Shown here: positions 1 through 7,508 of the stretch, one piece after another
Layout of the letters: each line of letters begins with the position of its first letter
Position numbering within the stretch: position 1 is the stretch's first letter
Source of the DNA: Fredinandcohnia onubensis
Lineage (GTDB): Bacteria; Bacillota; Bacilli; Bacillales; Bacillaceae_L
Direction: 5' to 3'
Assembly: GCF_002734285.1 (NCBI RefSeq)
Contig: NZ_NSEA01000019.1
Span: 233,306 to 289,962 of the forward strand
DNA: 56,657 nucleotides
Position numbers and translations under genes: made by a program
The notes under the pieces: generated by a model
The model's input: only the letters and a program-made list of their open reading frames with translations
The model's database searches: none
Told to the model about the DNA's origin: nothing

Positions 1-49
1 AGAGGGTGAAGATATAGTCTAGTCATTTGTGAAAGCAAATGTTCGCACG
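1..49 (+). ncRNA. 3' end of group I intron A in flagellin gene 1, cut by the window edge
   Basis: Positions 9-20 match the conserved S element (3' strand of P7) of group I introns and are identical to the S element of intron B at 447-458. A P9-like hairpin follows: CATTTGT (24-30), GAAA tetraloop (31-34), GCAAATG (35-41). The predicted terminal omega-G is G49, because flagellin coding sequence (MAKEMMNQTK) resumes exactly at 50. In flagellins this point lies inside the conserved RDVD|MAKE motif. The 5' part of this intron lies outside the window, so its length, and whether it carries an endonuclease gene, cannot be seen. Confidence 0.75.
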
Positions 50-163
50 ATGGCGAAAGAAATGATGAACCAAACTAAGAATTCTATTCTTTCTCAAGCA
101 GCACAAGCAATGTTGGCTCAATCTAATCAAATTCCTCAAGGTGTATTACAACTTTTGAGATAA
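50..163 (+). CDS. hag: Flagellin gene 1, C-terminal exon, read through to a stop inside intron B (partial)
   Basis: The frame starting directly after intron A encodes 37 residues, MAKEMMNQTKNS through QGVLQLLR, then TAA at 161-163. This is the invariant C-terminal D0 helix of Bacillus flagellins and is nearly identical to the end of the second flagellin gene ending at 2691. The N-terminal exons are upstream of the window. Oddly, the last 14 codons (from 119) appear to lie inside intron B: a second copy of the same ending (QANQQPQGVLQLLR) follows that intron at 489-533. Unspliced and spliced messages would therefore both end in a complete flagellin tail. ATG50 is an internal methionine codon, not a start. 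Confidence 0.8.
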   Translation: MAKEMMNQTKNSILSQAAQAMLAQSNQIPQGVLQLLR

Positions 164-488
164 TTTTGACGGGCGTCTAGTTTGGTAACGAGCTAGAGTA
201 TTACTGGGTGAATTGCTGGGACTTCCTAAAGCTATAACAACCACAACGTAACTGGAAATGGTCAGCGTGATGGTTTAAAAATGTTATAGATAAAACAATG
301 GATAATCAGCAGCCAAGCTCCTGTTCCGAAAGGATGGAGAAGGTTCAACGACTAGAGAATACAGTCTAAGGTAATAACTATGACTATGAATCTCGTAGGG
401 CAGCAAAAGCTGCTCGAAGTGCCCAGCCCCAACATATTGTTGGGTGAAGATATAGTCTATTCTGTAATCGAAAGATGCAGTCGCAAAG
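119..488 (+). ncRNA. Group I self-splicing intron B (no ORF) near the 3' end of flagellin gene 1
   Basis: All core elements of a group I ribozyme are visible in order: P (211-222), Q (303-316, containing AATCAGCAGCCAAG), R (343-356, GTTCAACGACTAGA) and S (447-458, AAGATATAGTCT). Hairpins fit the family: P2 at 176-197 with a GTAA tetraloop and nine pairs, P6 near 317-339 closed by GAAA, and P9 at 462-480 with GAAA. The 3' end is predicted at G488, before CAAGCG of the flagellin ending. The 5' end is placed after GCT118 by homology with the downstream exon. However, the guide pairing visible there (GGC at 172-174 with GCU at 116-118) is only three pairs, so the 5' splice site may be lost. Group I introns in Bacillaceae flagellin genes are established (reported in Geobacillus). 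Confidence 0.8.
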
Positions 489-533
489 CAAGCGAACCAA
501 CAACCACAAGGAGTTCTACAACTTCTTCGTTAA
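489..533 (+). CDS. hag: Flagellin gene 1, last exon after intron B (partial)
   Basis: Fourteen codons encode QANQQPQGVLQLLR followed by TAA at 531-533. This is the classical Bacillus Hag C-terminus (AQANQQPQGVLQLLR). It has no start codon or Shine-Dalgarno site of its own and makes sense only as a 3' exon joined to 118 by splicing of intron B, or as the relic of an older gene end. The preceding codons within 50-118 end in MLA, so splicing would give MLAQANQQPQGVLQLLR, an uninterrupted flagellin tail. Confidence 0.7.
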   Translation, partial: QANQQPQGVLQLLR

Positions 534-550
534 TAGTTTTATCAACAAGG

Positions 551-580
551 TGGTCCCTTTTCTGGGGACCATTTTTTATT
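551..580 (+). terminator. Rho-independent terminator of flagellin gene 1
   Basis: TGGTCCC (551-557) pairs perfectly with GGGACCA (565-571), and a T-rich tract follows. It lies 18 nt after the stop of the last exon, which supports that this exon really is the end of the flagellin transcript. Confidence 0.85.
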
Positions 581-672
581 TTACTTTCTGGATATAGAAA
601 TTTTAAAAGATCCTAAAATCCCTCCAATTAATAAACTTATCTATAAAATAATAATTTTTTCCAGTAAAACCC

Positions 673-699
673 TAAACAAATTAGCAATTAGTCCGATAT
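673..699 (+). promoter_or_regulatory. Sigma-D (flagellar) promoter of the second flagellin gene
   Basis: TAAA at 673-676, a 15-nt spacer and TCCGATAT at 692-699 match the sigma-D consensus (TAAA-N15-GCCGATAT) with one change. The promoter is about 90 nt upstream of the flagellin ATG, leaving a leader of roughly 80 nt. The nearly identical arrangement before flaG (3794-3820) supports the call. Confidence 0.85.
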
Positions 700-786
700 A
701 CCTATATGAATACTCTTTTAAGATTGGCCTTGAAAGGCAAAAGCTACAAGGATGTGGCTATAAAGACATTCAAGGAGGAATATAAT

Positions 787-2691
787 ATGATCATTAATCA
801 CAATATTGCCGCACTAAATACATATCGCCAATTAAAAAATGCATCCAATGCACAATCAAAATCAATGCAAAAATTATCATCAGGGCTTCGTATAAATAAA
901 GCGGGTGATGATGCTGCCGGTCTAGCAATTTCAGAAAAAATGCGGGCGCAAATTAGAGGACTAGATCAAGCAACTCTAAATGCACAGGATGCCATTTCTT
1001 ATATTCAAACTGGGGAAGGATCATTGCAAGAAACTCATAGCATTTTACAAAGGATGCGAGAATTGGGAGTCCAAGCTGCTAATGATACGAATACCAAAGA
1101 GGATCGTGATGCAATCCAAAAAGAAATTAATCAATTAACCACTGAGATAAATAAAATAGGAAATCAAACAGAGTTTAATACTCAACAAATATTAAGAGGC
1201 ACAGATGCTCAAATTGTTGGAGAAATAAACTATGGAACTACAACACTTGAAAACTTAAGTTTAGACATAGATTCTACCCTCAAAACAGGTACATATAAAA
1301 TTGATGTAGAAGAGATAAAAGTAATAAACCCTGACTTTAAAGGATCAACTAATTTAAATGAATTGGCAATTCATCCTGAATCAGAGTTAAAAACAGGAGA
1401 TTACAGGATAAATGTAGATTTCGATTATACCGGAACACAAATAACCAGTACGAATGGTACAGGAATTACAAATATCCAGTATGATGGTATGAAAGATGAT
1501 ACTCTAATCAAAGATGGCTATAAATTATCAATTGAATTTAATGAGTATGTATCAAACCAGGATATTGATGGTAACCCAACAGAATACACTTACTCCTATT
1601 CATTAAGAGTTACAAATTCTAACAATAATTATAATCAATCAATAAGTTATACGAGAACGAGGAATGCAACAGAGGAGCCTACCGAACAGGTTTTAGATAA
1701 CGTGAAAATTGGAAATTTCACCATTAATGGAACCATTGATAAAAACTCAGGTGGTAAATCCGAAAGTTTTGATGTCAATGGTATGGGGTGGCGTGCACAA
1801 TTACAAACATCTGGAGGATCCACTGAACTTCCAACTTCTGTTGGGAATGCAGTATCAAGCCAATGGAAAGACTTAGTAAACCCTAATCCAGGAAGAAATC
1901 AGTATGTTGATATGGGAAGTGGGATAACGGCTTACTTTGATACCAATAGTTTCGTTGATGGAAATGCCGATGCTGTTTTTACGGTTGATCAAGAAAGTGG
2001 TGCCATCCTGAAGGATAATGATGGTAATGTGCTGGAATCACATGTTATTAAAAAAGGTGACACTGATGTCCAGTTTACAAAAGTAATAGATTCTTATGAA
2101 CAATATATAAAAGATTATTCCCTATTGAAATTTGATGTGAAGAATGAAGATATAAGAGAGGGTAGCGTAGTATTTGATATTTATAATCCGGATGAATATT
2201 TTGCAGATATGCAAATTGGGGCTAATTCTGGTCAGCAAATGAAAGTGTCTATTACTGATATGAGAGCTAATCTTCTTAATATTAGTAGTTTCCGTTCAGG
2301 TGAAGTTACAACTGAAGATGGTCATAAAGCATATTATAAAGAAATTGCAGAAATCGAGTTTAGAGAAGATTTTGGTTGGTACGATCATGCTTTAGATTTC
2401 TCCTCTCATGAAAAGGCCAGTGCCAATATTAAGGTTATTGATGAAGCTATCCAAAATGTTTCTTCTGAACGTTCAAGGTTAGGCGCTTTCCAAAACCGCC
2501 TGGAACACACGATCAATAACTTAAGCGCATCTTCAGAAAACTTAACAGCTGCGGAATCTCGTATTCGGGATGTTGATATGGCAAAAGAATTAATGGAACA
2601 AACTAAGAATTCTATTCTTTCTCAAGCAGCACAAGCAATGTTGGCTCAATCCAACCAAATGCCTCAGGGAGTTCTACAACTTCTTCGTTAA
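787..2691 (+). CDS. hag: Flagellin with large central domain (intronless)
   Basis: This gene encodes the subunit of the flagellar filament, 634 residues from ATG787. The start is chosen because AAGGAGGA lies just upstream and the protein begins MIINHNIAALNTYRQL, the universal flagellin N-terminus; the frame is open further upstream to 706 but without a suitable site. Conserved D0/D1 helices cover about residues 1-140 and the last 90 (ERSRLGAFQNRLEHTINNL to QGVLQLLR). The middle, about 400 residues, is a variable surface region containing two related LKTGxYxI segments (near residues 177 and 209) and no close match I recognise. It is much longer than the about 300-residue B. subtilis Hag. Unlike flagellin gene 1, its RDVD-MAKE and AQSNQ junctions are uninterrupted. 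A sigma-D promoter precedes it and a strong terminator follows. Confidence 0.95.
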   Translation: MIINHNIAALNTYRQLKNASNAQSKSMQKLSSGLRINKAGDDAAGLAISEKMRAQIRGLDQATLNAQDAISYIQTGEGSLQETHSILQRMRELGVQAANDTNTKEDRDAIQKEINQLTTEINKIGNQTEFNTQQILRGTDAQIVGEINYGTTTLENLSLDIDSTLKTGTYKIDVEEIKVINPDFKGSTNLNELAIHPESELKTGDYRINVDFDYTGTQITSTNGTGITNIQYDGMKDDTLIKDGYKLSIEFNEYVSNQDIDGNPTEYTYSYSLRVTNSNNNYNQSISYTRTRNATEEPTEQVLDNVKIGNFTINGTIDKNSGGKSESFDVNGMGWRAQLQTSGGSTELPTSVGNAVSSQWKDLVNPNPGRNQYVDMGSGITAYFDTNSFVDGNADAVFTVDQESGAILKDNDGNVLESHVIKKGDTDVQFTKVIDSYEQYIKDYSLLKFDVKNEDIREGSVVFDIYNPDEYFADMQIGANSGQQMKVSITDMRANLLNISSFRSGEVTTEDGHKAYYKEIAEIEFREDFGWYDHALDFSSHEKASANIKVIDEAIQNVSSERSRLGAFQNRLEHTINNLSASSENLTAAESRIRDVDMAKELMEQTKNSILSQAAQAMLAQSNQMPQGVLQLLR

Positions 2692-2702
2692 TATTAATTT
2701 CA

Positions 2703-2736
2703 ATTGGCTCCAGTTATTTCTGGAGCCAATTTTTTG
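2703..2736 (+). terminator. Terminator of the second flagellin gene
   Basis: ATTGGCTCCAG (2703-2713) and CTGGAGCCAAT (2720-2730) form a perfect 11-bp stem followed by TTTTTT. It also separates the flagellin gene from the convergent endonuclease gene. Confidence 0.9.
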
Positions 2737-2757
2737 GATAAGGAAAAAATATATAAA

Positions 2758-3705
2758 TTAACTATGGACTAATTTATGATACCAATACTCAACTGCTTCT
2801 CCTTTTGTAAACCCTGTTCTGTTTTGGAATAATGCTAACAATGATAATTCGTCCTTATCCAATTCTATCTGATACGAGTTCGTTTCTTTATCTTTTTCAA
2901 GTAGGTTATTTGAGTAAAATCGATATACATCTTCCATATCTAATTTGTCGTGCAAATTATTATAAGCTGAGAGTATCAGCATTTTGATGTCTTTTGTAGG
3001 TTTATTAAAATTTATTTTTGATGAAATATACAATGATGTTCTATGTTTTAAAGGTAGTGTCGAGTGGTCAAAGGTGCTTTGATGGATATCCTTACGATTG
3101 ATTACAATGTACGGCCTAATAATTGATAGAAAATAAAGGATAGATGGTTTATCATATAGGACAAGTCTTTTTTGGCTATCAATAGAAAAATTAATACAAT
3201 ACCTTTTTTTTATTAAATCCTTTAGAAAGCTAATCTCATGAGTAGAAAAAGATTCAGTTGAAATTACCACTTTTTCTGGGGTGTTTTTCTTTAATTTTAA
3301 GCTCCCATCATCTTGGTACCACCATGCAAGACATAGTGGTGAAAGTACTCTCTGAACTAAATCAAATGGTACCTTCTTCACGCCATACGGATACCAAACT
3401 TCTTTCAACAGAACATATAAATCGTCAACTGTAGATTGTACATAGTATTGATCTGAGAAACCTGCTACCAAACGTTTATCAATTGTCCTTCTGAATTTTG
3501 GAGGGCTAAGTTGAATGTATTCTATTAAATGTTGGTAACTTGTTAAACACCATACTCTATCTTTTCTGGCATGACCAAATCTAAAACGTGGTGATTTGTT
3601 TTTCTCTATTAAGATATTGCCGTCTCCCAACAGCTTTCCTGTTACCATTTCTAAAAGCTTGTGATTATAGTATTGAAAAAGATACTCTATTAGCTTTTCA
3701 TCCAA
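2758..3705 (-). CDS. LAGLIDADG homing endonuclease, free-standing
   Basis: The 315-residue product has two LAGLIDADG-type helices: VTGKLLGDGNI near residue 21, and LAWWYQDDGSLK near residue 128, each with the acidic catalytic residue and the GDG/DDG signature. Single-chain enzymes of this family make site-specific double-strand cuts that spread introns or inteins. The gene is not inside an intron. It lies convergent to the intronless flagellin gene and about 2.3 kb from intron B. The predicted start is TTG3705; an internal ATG at codon 20 would remove residues before the first motif. The last about 45 residues (ELSLLALFQNRTGFTKGEAV) could be a DNA-binding add-on. I infer that it may target flagellin sequences, but its cut site cannot be read from sequence. 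Confidence 0.85.
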   Translation of the reverse strand: MDEKLIEYLFQYYNHKLLEMVTGKLLGDGNILIEKNKSPRFRFGHARKDRVWCLTSYQHLIEYIQLSPPKFRRTIDKRLVAGFSDQYYVQSTVDDLYVLLKEVWYPYGVKKVPFDLVQRVLSPLCLAWWYQDDGSLKLKKNTPEKVVISTESFSTHEISFLKDLIKKRYCINFSIDSQKRLVLYDKPSILYFLSIIRPYIVINRKDIHQSTFDHSTLPLKHRTSLYISSKINFNKPTKDIKMLILSAYNNLHDKLDMEDVYRFYSNNLLEKDKETNSYQIELDKDELSLLALFQNRTGFTKGEAVEYWYHKLVHS

Positions 3706-3793
3706 CTCTACCGCCTACTTTCATAATGGTAAGAACGTATGTTTCTTTATTTTAATTATACCATTTCTAAAATCATTAATCTTTTCAAATAAC

Positions 3794-3820
3794 TAAATAT
3801 TTTCTCCTACACTCCGATAT
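3794..3820 (+). promoter_or_regulatory. Sigma-D promoter of the flaG-fliD-fliS-fliT operon
   Basis: TAAA (3794-3797), a 15-nt spacer and TCCGATAT (3813-3820) match the sigma-D consensus and use the same -10 variant as the flagellin promoter at 673-699. Transcription would start about 30 nt before the flaG ATG. Confidence 0.85.
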
Positions 3821-3855
3821 AACTAATAAAGCCCCGTTCGTTTGGAGGAAATGAT

Positions 3856-4212
3856 ATGTCTATTGATAAAATCTCTTCTAATACAACGATGAACTTCAAC
3901 ACAGACTACTTTCAACACAAAAAATCATATGAAACTGACAACAAAATGGAAAGCATGTTGGACAAGGACCCTTCATCCCAAAAAGACTCTAAAGAAAACG
4001 TCCAACAGTGTATTGATAGCCTAAATAGATTTTTAGAACCAAATAATACTTCTCTGAAATTTGAGCTTCATGAGGAATTAAACGAATACTACGTGACAAT
4101 TGTGAACAATGAAACGCATGAGGTGGTACGTGAAATACCTTCTAAGAAAATACTAGACATATATGCTGCAATGACAGATTTTCTAGGGTTTGTTGTAGAT
4201 AAAAAGATTTAA
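3856..4212 (+). CDS. flaG: FlaG family protein (YvyC)
   Basis: This is a 118-residue FlaG-domain protein. The C-terminal half carries the family pattern LKFELHEELNEYYVTIVN followed by VVREIPSKKILDIYAAM and a final LGFVVDKKI. The N-terminal 50 residues are polar and probably disordered. FlaG proteins influence flagellar filament length; the biochemical role is unclear. GGAGG lies 7 nt before ATG3856. It is first in the operon and 14 nt upstream of fliD, as in B. subtilis (yvyC-fliD-fliS-fliT). Expression is predicted from the sigma-D promoter just upstream. Confidence 0.9.
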   Translation: MSIDKISSNTTMNFNTDYFQHKKSYETDNKMESMLDKDPSSQKDSKENVQQCIDSLNRFLEPNNTSLKFELHEELNEYYVTIVNNETHEVVREIPSKKILDIYAAMTDFLGFVVDKKI

Positions 4213-4226
4213 GGTGGTGAGCCCCC

Positions 4227-5780
4227 ATGAATATGCGTATTGGTGGATTGGCAAGTGGAATGGATATTGATTCAATTGTTACTGATTTAATGAAGGCTGA
4301 GCGGATTCCGTTAAATAAACTGAATCAACAAAAGCAAATCTATGAGTGGCAACGTGATCAATATCGAGATATGAATAAATTGTTGGCGGAACTAGACACG
4401 ATGGCGTTTGATATGACATTGCAACGAACGTATCAAACAAAGACAGCGACTAGTTCGAATCCAAGTGCTGTTACAGCAACTGCAAACACAACAGCATCAA
4501 ATGGGAATTATAAGATTGAGGTTACTCAACTAGCAACTGCAGCTGCGCGTTCCAGTCAACTTGAAATTTCAGGCGGAAAAAAAATTGATCCCAGCAAATC
4601 TATAAGTACACAACAATTCGCAACCGCCATTGACTATAGTGCATTTACAATCGAAACGTTTAATGAAGATGGGTCAAAAAACGCTTTCACCTATACTCCA
4701 AAACCAGAAGATACATTAAACGATATCCTAAAAAAGATTACGGAATCTGACATAGGGGTACGTGCATTCTATGATAGCACTGCTGATAGAGTTGTAATGG
4801 AACGAACAGTTACAGGGGATTTTAACAAGGATCCAAACTACTTTTTAGGAGCAGAAATTGGTTTTAGTAGTGATACAGCGGGTTTTTTGACTAATACCCT
4901 ACAGATGAGATTAGGTACTCAAACGAATGGAACCTGGGAGTCAAATGAAGTTGGTGGAGATAATGCGATATTCACATATAATGGAGTACTAAATGTTGAA
5001 ACATCCAAAAACGAATACACTATTAACGATTTAAATTTAAAGTTTAATGTTACAACGGACGGACCTGTATCTATTTCAGTTGCTCAAAATACTGAAGATG
5101 CCTTTGATAAAATCGTGAAATTTGTTGATAAATACAATGAAATGATTGAAAAAATTAATGGTAAGCTCTCAGAAGAACGCTATCGTGATTATCACCCATT
5201 ATCCGATGAAGAACGTGAAGCAATGTCAGATAAGCAGGCTGAAAAATGGGATGAGATGGCTCAAAGTGGTTTATTGAGGAATGATTCTATATTATCAAGT
5301 GGTCTTAATCAAATGCGAATGGATTTCTATACGCCGTTAAGTGGTGGAATAAAAGGGTTTAGCCAGTTAGCAGAGTTTGGGATTAAAACTTCATCGAATT
5401 ATATGGATAGAGGAAAGTTACTAATTGACAATCCTGATAAATTGAAACAAAAACTTCAAGAAGATCCAAATGCGGTGTATCAATTATTTGGTGCTGATGG
5501 TGCTACTTATGAAACAAAAGGAATTGCGAGACGATTAAGAGATTCCATAAAAGGAACGATTACAAATATAGAATCCAAGGCAGGGAAATCTACCATGACA
5601 AATCAGCAGTTTACGATTGGTAGAAATCTAACAAATATTGATAGTCAAATCGACCGTTTCGAAGACCGCCTCATTCAAATCGAAGATCGCTACTGGCGCC
5701 AATTCACTGCGATGGAAAAGGCAATTCAAAGAGCAAATCAACAATCCGCATACCTCATGCAGAACTTTTTCAGTGGATAA
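4227..5780 (+). CDS. fliD: Flagellar filament cap protein FliD (HAP2)
   Basis: The product, 517 residues, is the filament cap that folds and inserts flagellin monomers at the tip. The N-terminus MNMRIGGLASGMDIDSIV is the FliD signature (GLASG-D). The C-terminal about 100 residues (NIDSQIDRFEDRLIQIEDR, then YWRQFTAMEKAIQRANQQS) form the matching coiled coil. The middle is variable. The Shine-Dalgarno AAGGTGGTGAG precedes ATG4227. It sits between flaG and the export chaperone gene fliS, 18 nt before the latter, so all are likely co-transcribed. Confidence 0.95.
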   Translation: MNMRIGGLASGMDIDSIVTDLMKAERIPLNKLNQQKQIYEWQRDQYRDMNKLLAELDTMAFDMTLQRTYQTKTATSSNPSAVTATANTTASNGNYKIEVTQLATAAARSSQLEISGGKKIDPSKSISTQQFATAIDYSAFTIETFNEDGSKNAFTYTPKPEDTLNDILKKITESDIGVRAFYDSTADRVVMERTVTGDFNKDPNYFLGAEIGFSSDTAGFLTNTLQMRLGTQTNGTWESNEVGGDNAIFTYNGVLNVETSKNEYTINDLNLKFNVTTDGPVSISVAQNTEDAFDKIVKFVDKYNEMIEKINGKLSEERYRDYHPLSDEEREAMSDKQAEKWDEMAQSGLLRNDSILSSGLNQMRMDFYTPLSGGIKGFSQLAEFGIKTSSNYMDRGKLLIDNPDKLKQKLQEDPNAVYQLFGADGATYETKGIARRLRDSIKGTITNIESKAGKSTMTNQQFTIGRNLTNIDSQIDRFEDRLIQIEDRYWRQFTAMEKAIQRANQQSAYLMQNFFSG

Positions 5781-5798
5781 TAAAGGAGTGTAACGTAA

Positions 5799-6200
5799 AT
5801 GGCAATTGGAAATCCGTATCAAGCATATCAATCAAATTCAGTTACTACCGCATCACCAGGGGAGCTTACGTTAATGCTCTACAATGGTTGTTTGAAATTC
5901 ATTAAACTTGCTCGCAAAGCAATTGAAGAAAATAATATTGAAGCAAAAAACACAAATCTTCAAAAGGCACAGAACATCATTCGTGAGTTCATGGTTACAC
6001 TAAACATGGATTTAGAAGTGTCTAAGAATATGATGGCGATGTATGACTATATGAATCGACGTCTAATGGAAGCTAATTTAAAGAACGACCTTGAGATTCT
6101 GACAGAAGTTGAAGGGCTTGTAACAGACTTCCGTGACACTTGGAAGGAAGTTATCCAACTAAACCGCCAGCGTCTGCATGGTCAAGGTGGGCAAATCTAG
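5799..6200 (+). CDS. fliS: Flagellin export chaperone FliS
   Basis: The 133-residue protein binds the C-terminus of flagellin in the cytoplasm and prevents early polymerisation. The start MAIGNPYQAYQSNSVTTASP and the segment GELTLMLYNGCLKFIKLA are classical FliS signatures. The rest is all-helical. AAAGGAG precedes ATG5799. Its stop codon overlaps the GTG start of the next gene by one base (TAGTG), so translation is probably coupled. Confidence 0.95.
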   Translation: MAIGNPYQAYQSNSVTTASPGELTLMLYNGCLKFIKLARKAIEENNIEAKNTNLQKAQNIIREFMVTLNMDLEVSKNMMAMYDYMNRRLMEANLKNDLEILTEVEGLVTDFRDTWKEVIQLNRQRLHGQGGQI

Positions 6201-6550
6201 TGAATCTTGTAGTTAGATTGTACCGCATTACAAAAGAATTACATGGTATCTTGTCGGAACCTATTCAGCAGGAGAAACGTGATGAGGTAATTGAAAAAAT
6301 TACGGGTCTGCTTGATGAGCGGGAGCAGTTAATTCCTGATGTGAAAGCCCCTTTTACTGAGGAAGAGCGTAAACTAGGTGCTGAAATTGTTCAAATGAAT
6401 AAATTCATCGATGAAAAGCTAGATGGTTTAAAAAATGAGATCCAGCAGGATATCGCCATCCAAAAAAAGAGAAAAACATCGACAACCAAATACGTCAATC
6501 CTTATCAATCGGCCCCCACTGACGGGATGTTTTTTGATAAGAAGAAGTAG
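6200..6550 (+). CDS. fliT: FliT-like flagellar chaperone
   Basis: A 116-residue helical protein, starting at GTG6200 inside the fliS stop, with AAGGTGGG 8 nt upstream. Sequence similarity to FliT is weak by eye. The pattern (an N-terminal helix with YRITKELHGIL, then a pair of Glu/Lys-rich helices, then a basic tail) and above all the position directly after fliS point to the FliD chaperone FliT. The frame is open further upstream inside fliS, but GTG6200 has the good ribosome site. The tail KKRKTSTTKYVNPYQSAP is likely disordered. Confidence 0.7.
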   Translation: MNLVVRLYRITKELHGILSEPIQQEKRDEVIEKITGLLDEREQLIPDVKAPFTEEERKLGAEIVQMNKFIDEKLDGLKNEIQQDIAIQKKRKTSTTKYVNPYQSAPTDGMFFDKKK

Positions 6551-6551
6551 A

Positions 6552-6585
6552 AAATGCCATCTATCATTAGGTGGCATTTTTATTT
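6552..6585 (+). terminator. Terminator of the flaG-fliD-fliS-fliT operon
   Basis: ATGCCATCT (6554-6562) pairs with AGGTGGCAT (6569-6577), nine pairs with one T-G, followed by a T-rich tract. It starts three bases after the last stop. Confidence 0.9.
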
Positions 6586-6962
6586 TAAGAACCTAATGAA
6601 TCAGTGACGACGATATAAAATATATGAACAATAAAGAGTGGAACATATGTTTTGTTTATGTTAAAATATATCTATAGGATTTGCAAACTCTTTTAACCTC
6701 AAGGGAATAAATCTTCAAACATTACCTCTAGATAAACACACTTTCTGTACATGCAAACCCCTACTCCCATATGAATAACAACTAATGAAAAAATTTCATT
6801 TAAAAACAAGAAAGGAGATAGTTTTCGAAATATATGGAGAAACGGCTAAATATGCAAAAAAAGGAAACGTATTTGTGGATGATTATCGCGTTAACTAAAA
6901 TATCTATCGAGTCTATTAAGCTAAAAAAAATTATGATATATTAAAAAGTAGGAGGAGTTATT
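6586..6962. other. Gene-free AT-rich stretch before the coiled-coil gene
   Basis: No gene supported by a ribosome site is visible. AAAGGAG occurs at about 6811-6817 but no start codon lies at the proper distance. A 36-codon frame at 6834-6944 is discussed among the rejected items. AGGAGGAG at about 6951-6958 is the ribosome site of the next gene. Confidence 0.5.
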
Positions 6963-7319
6963 ATGAATGAAATGGTGGACTTGTTAAGGTCAGTCTTAAA
7001 AGAAGAACTAAATCCGATTCATAATCGTTTAGACGGAATAGACAAGCGTTTTGATGGAATAGATAAGCGTTTAGAAGGAATGGACAAGCGTTTTGATGGA
7101 ATAGACAAACGTTTTGACGGAATCGACCAACGATTGGATCGACTAGAGACAAACCAAACTGAGCTTAAAATTGGACAAGAAAAACTTCAAAAAAACATCA
7201 TTGAAAGTCTGGGTAATTTCACCGAAAAAATTGCGGAACATGTAGATAATCAAACCTCCGCATTAAATAAACGAATTTTTAAAGTTGAGACAGAAATTGA
7301 ACGGTTAACAAGACAATAA
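6963..7319 (+). CDS. Small heptad-repeat coiled-coil protein
   Basis: Function unknown. The 118 residues include six near-perfect heptads of the form (R/K)(F/L)(D/E)G(I/M)D(K/Q) between about residues 20 and 62. They continue into a longer helix (LDRLETNQTELKIGQEKL, then FTEKIAEHVDNQTSALNKR). Such repeats form rod-like homo-oligomers and are frequent in small Bacillaceae proteins of unknown role. The repeat is also visible at DNA level as 21-bp units near 7026-7140, so copy number may vary between strains. AGGAGGAG lies just before ATG6963. It is monocistronic, with a terminator at 7403-7442. Confidence 0.75.
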   Translation: MNEMVDLLRSVLKEELNPIHNRLDGIDKRFDGIDKRLEGMDKRFDGIDKRFDGIDQRLDRLETNQTELKIGQEKLQKNIIESLGNFTEKIAEHVDNQTSALNKRIFKVETEIERLTRQ

Positions 7320-7402
7320 ATGTATTTGAATTCGATATGAGTTCACAATTTTTTTCGTCGATTTATACTTTAAAAAATATACAAACCTATAAAAAAATAA
7401 TT

Positions 7403-7442
7403 ATCCCTCAACATTGCTGGTAGCATTTTTGAGGGATTTTTG
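7403..7442 (+). terminator. Terminator of the coiled-coil gene
   Basis: ATCCCTCAA (7403-7411) pairs with TTGAGGGAT (7429-7437) followed by TTTTT. A small nested hairpin (GCT/AGC) lies in the loop. Confidence 0.85.
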
Positions 7443-7508
7443 ACTGTCTACCGATGGAAACTGATAGATTGTATACCTATCGAGCGAACTCAGAAAGGAA
7501 GAACATTC

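Noticed and set aside
380-616. Plus-strand open frame of 78 codons inside intron B and its downstream exon
   Set aside because: It overlaps the conserved R-to-S part of the ribozyme and the flagellin ending in another frame, and has no ribosome site.
2758-3705. Endonuclease gene as an ORF inside a third intron
   Set aside because: No P, Q, R or S elements flank it on its strand, and it lies in a normal intergenic gap with its own orientation.
6834-6944. 36-codon frame MEKRLNMQKKETYLWMIIAL...
   Set aside because: The only Shine-Dalgarno-like site (AAAGGAG, about 6811) is about 16 nt from the ATG, too far, and the product looks random.
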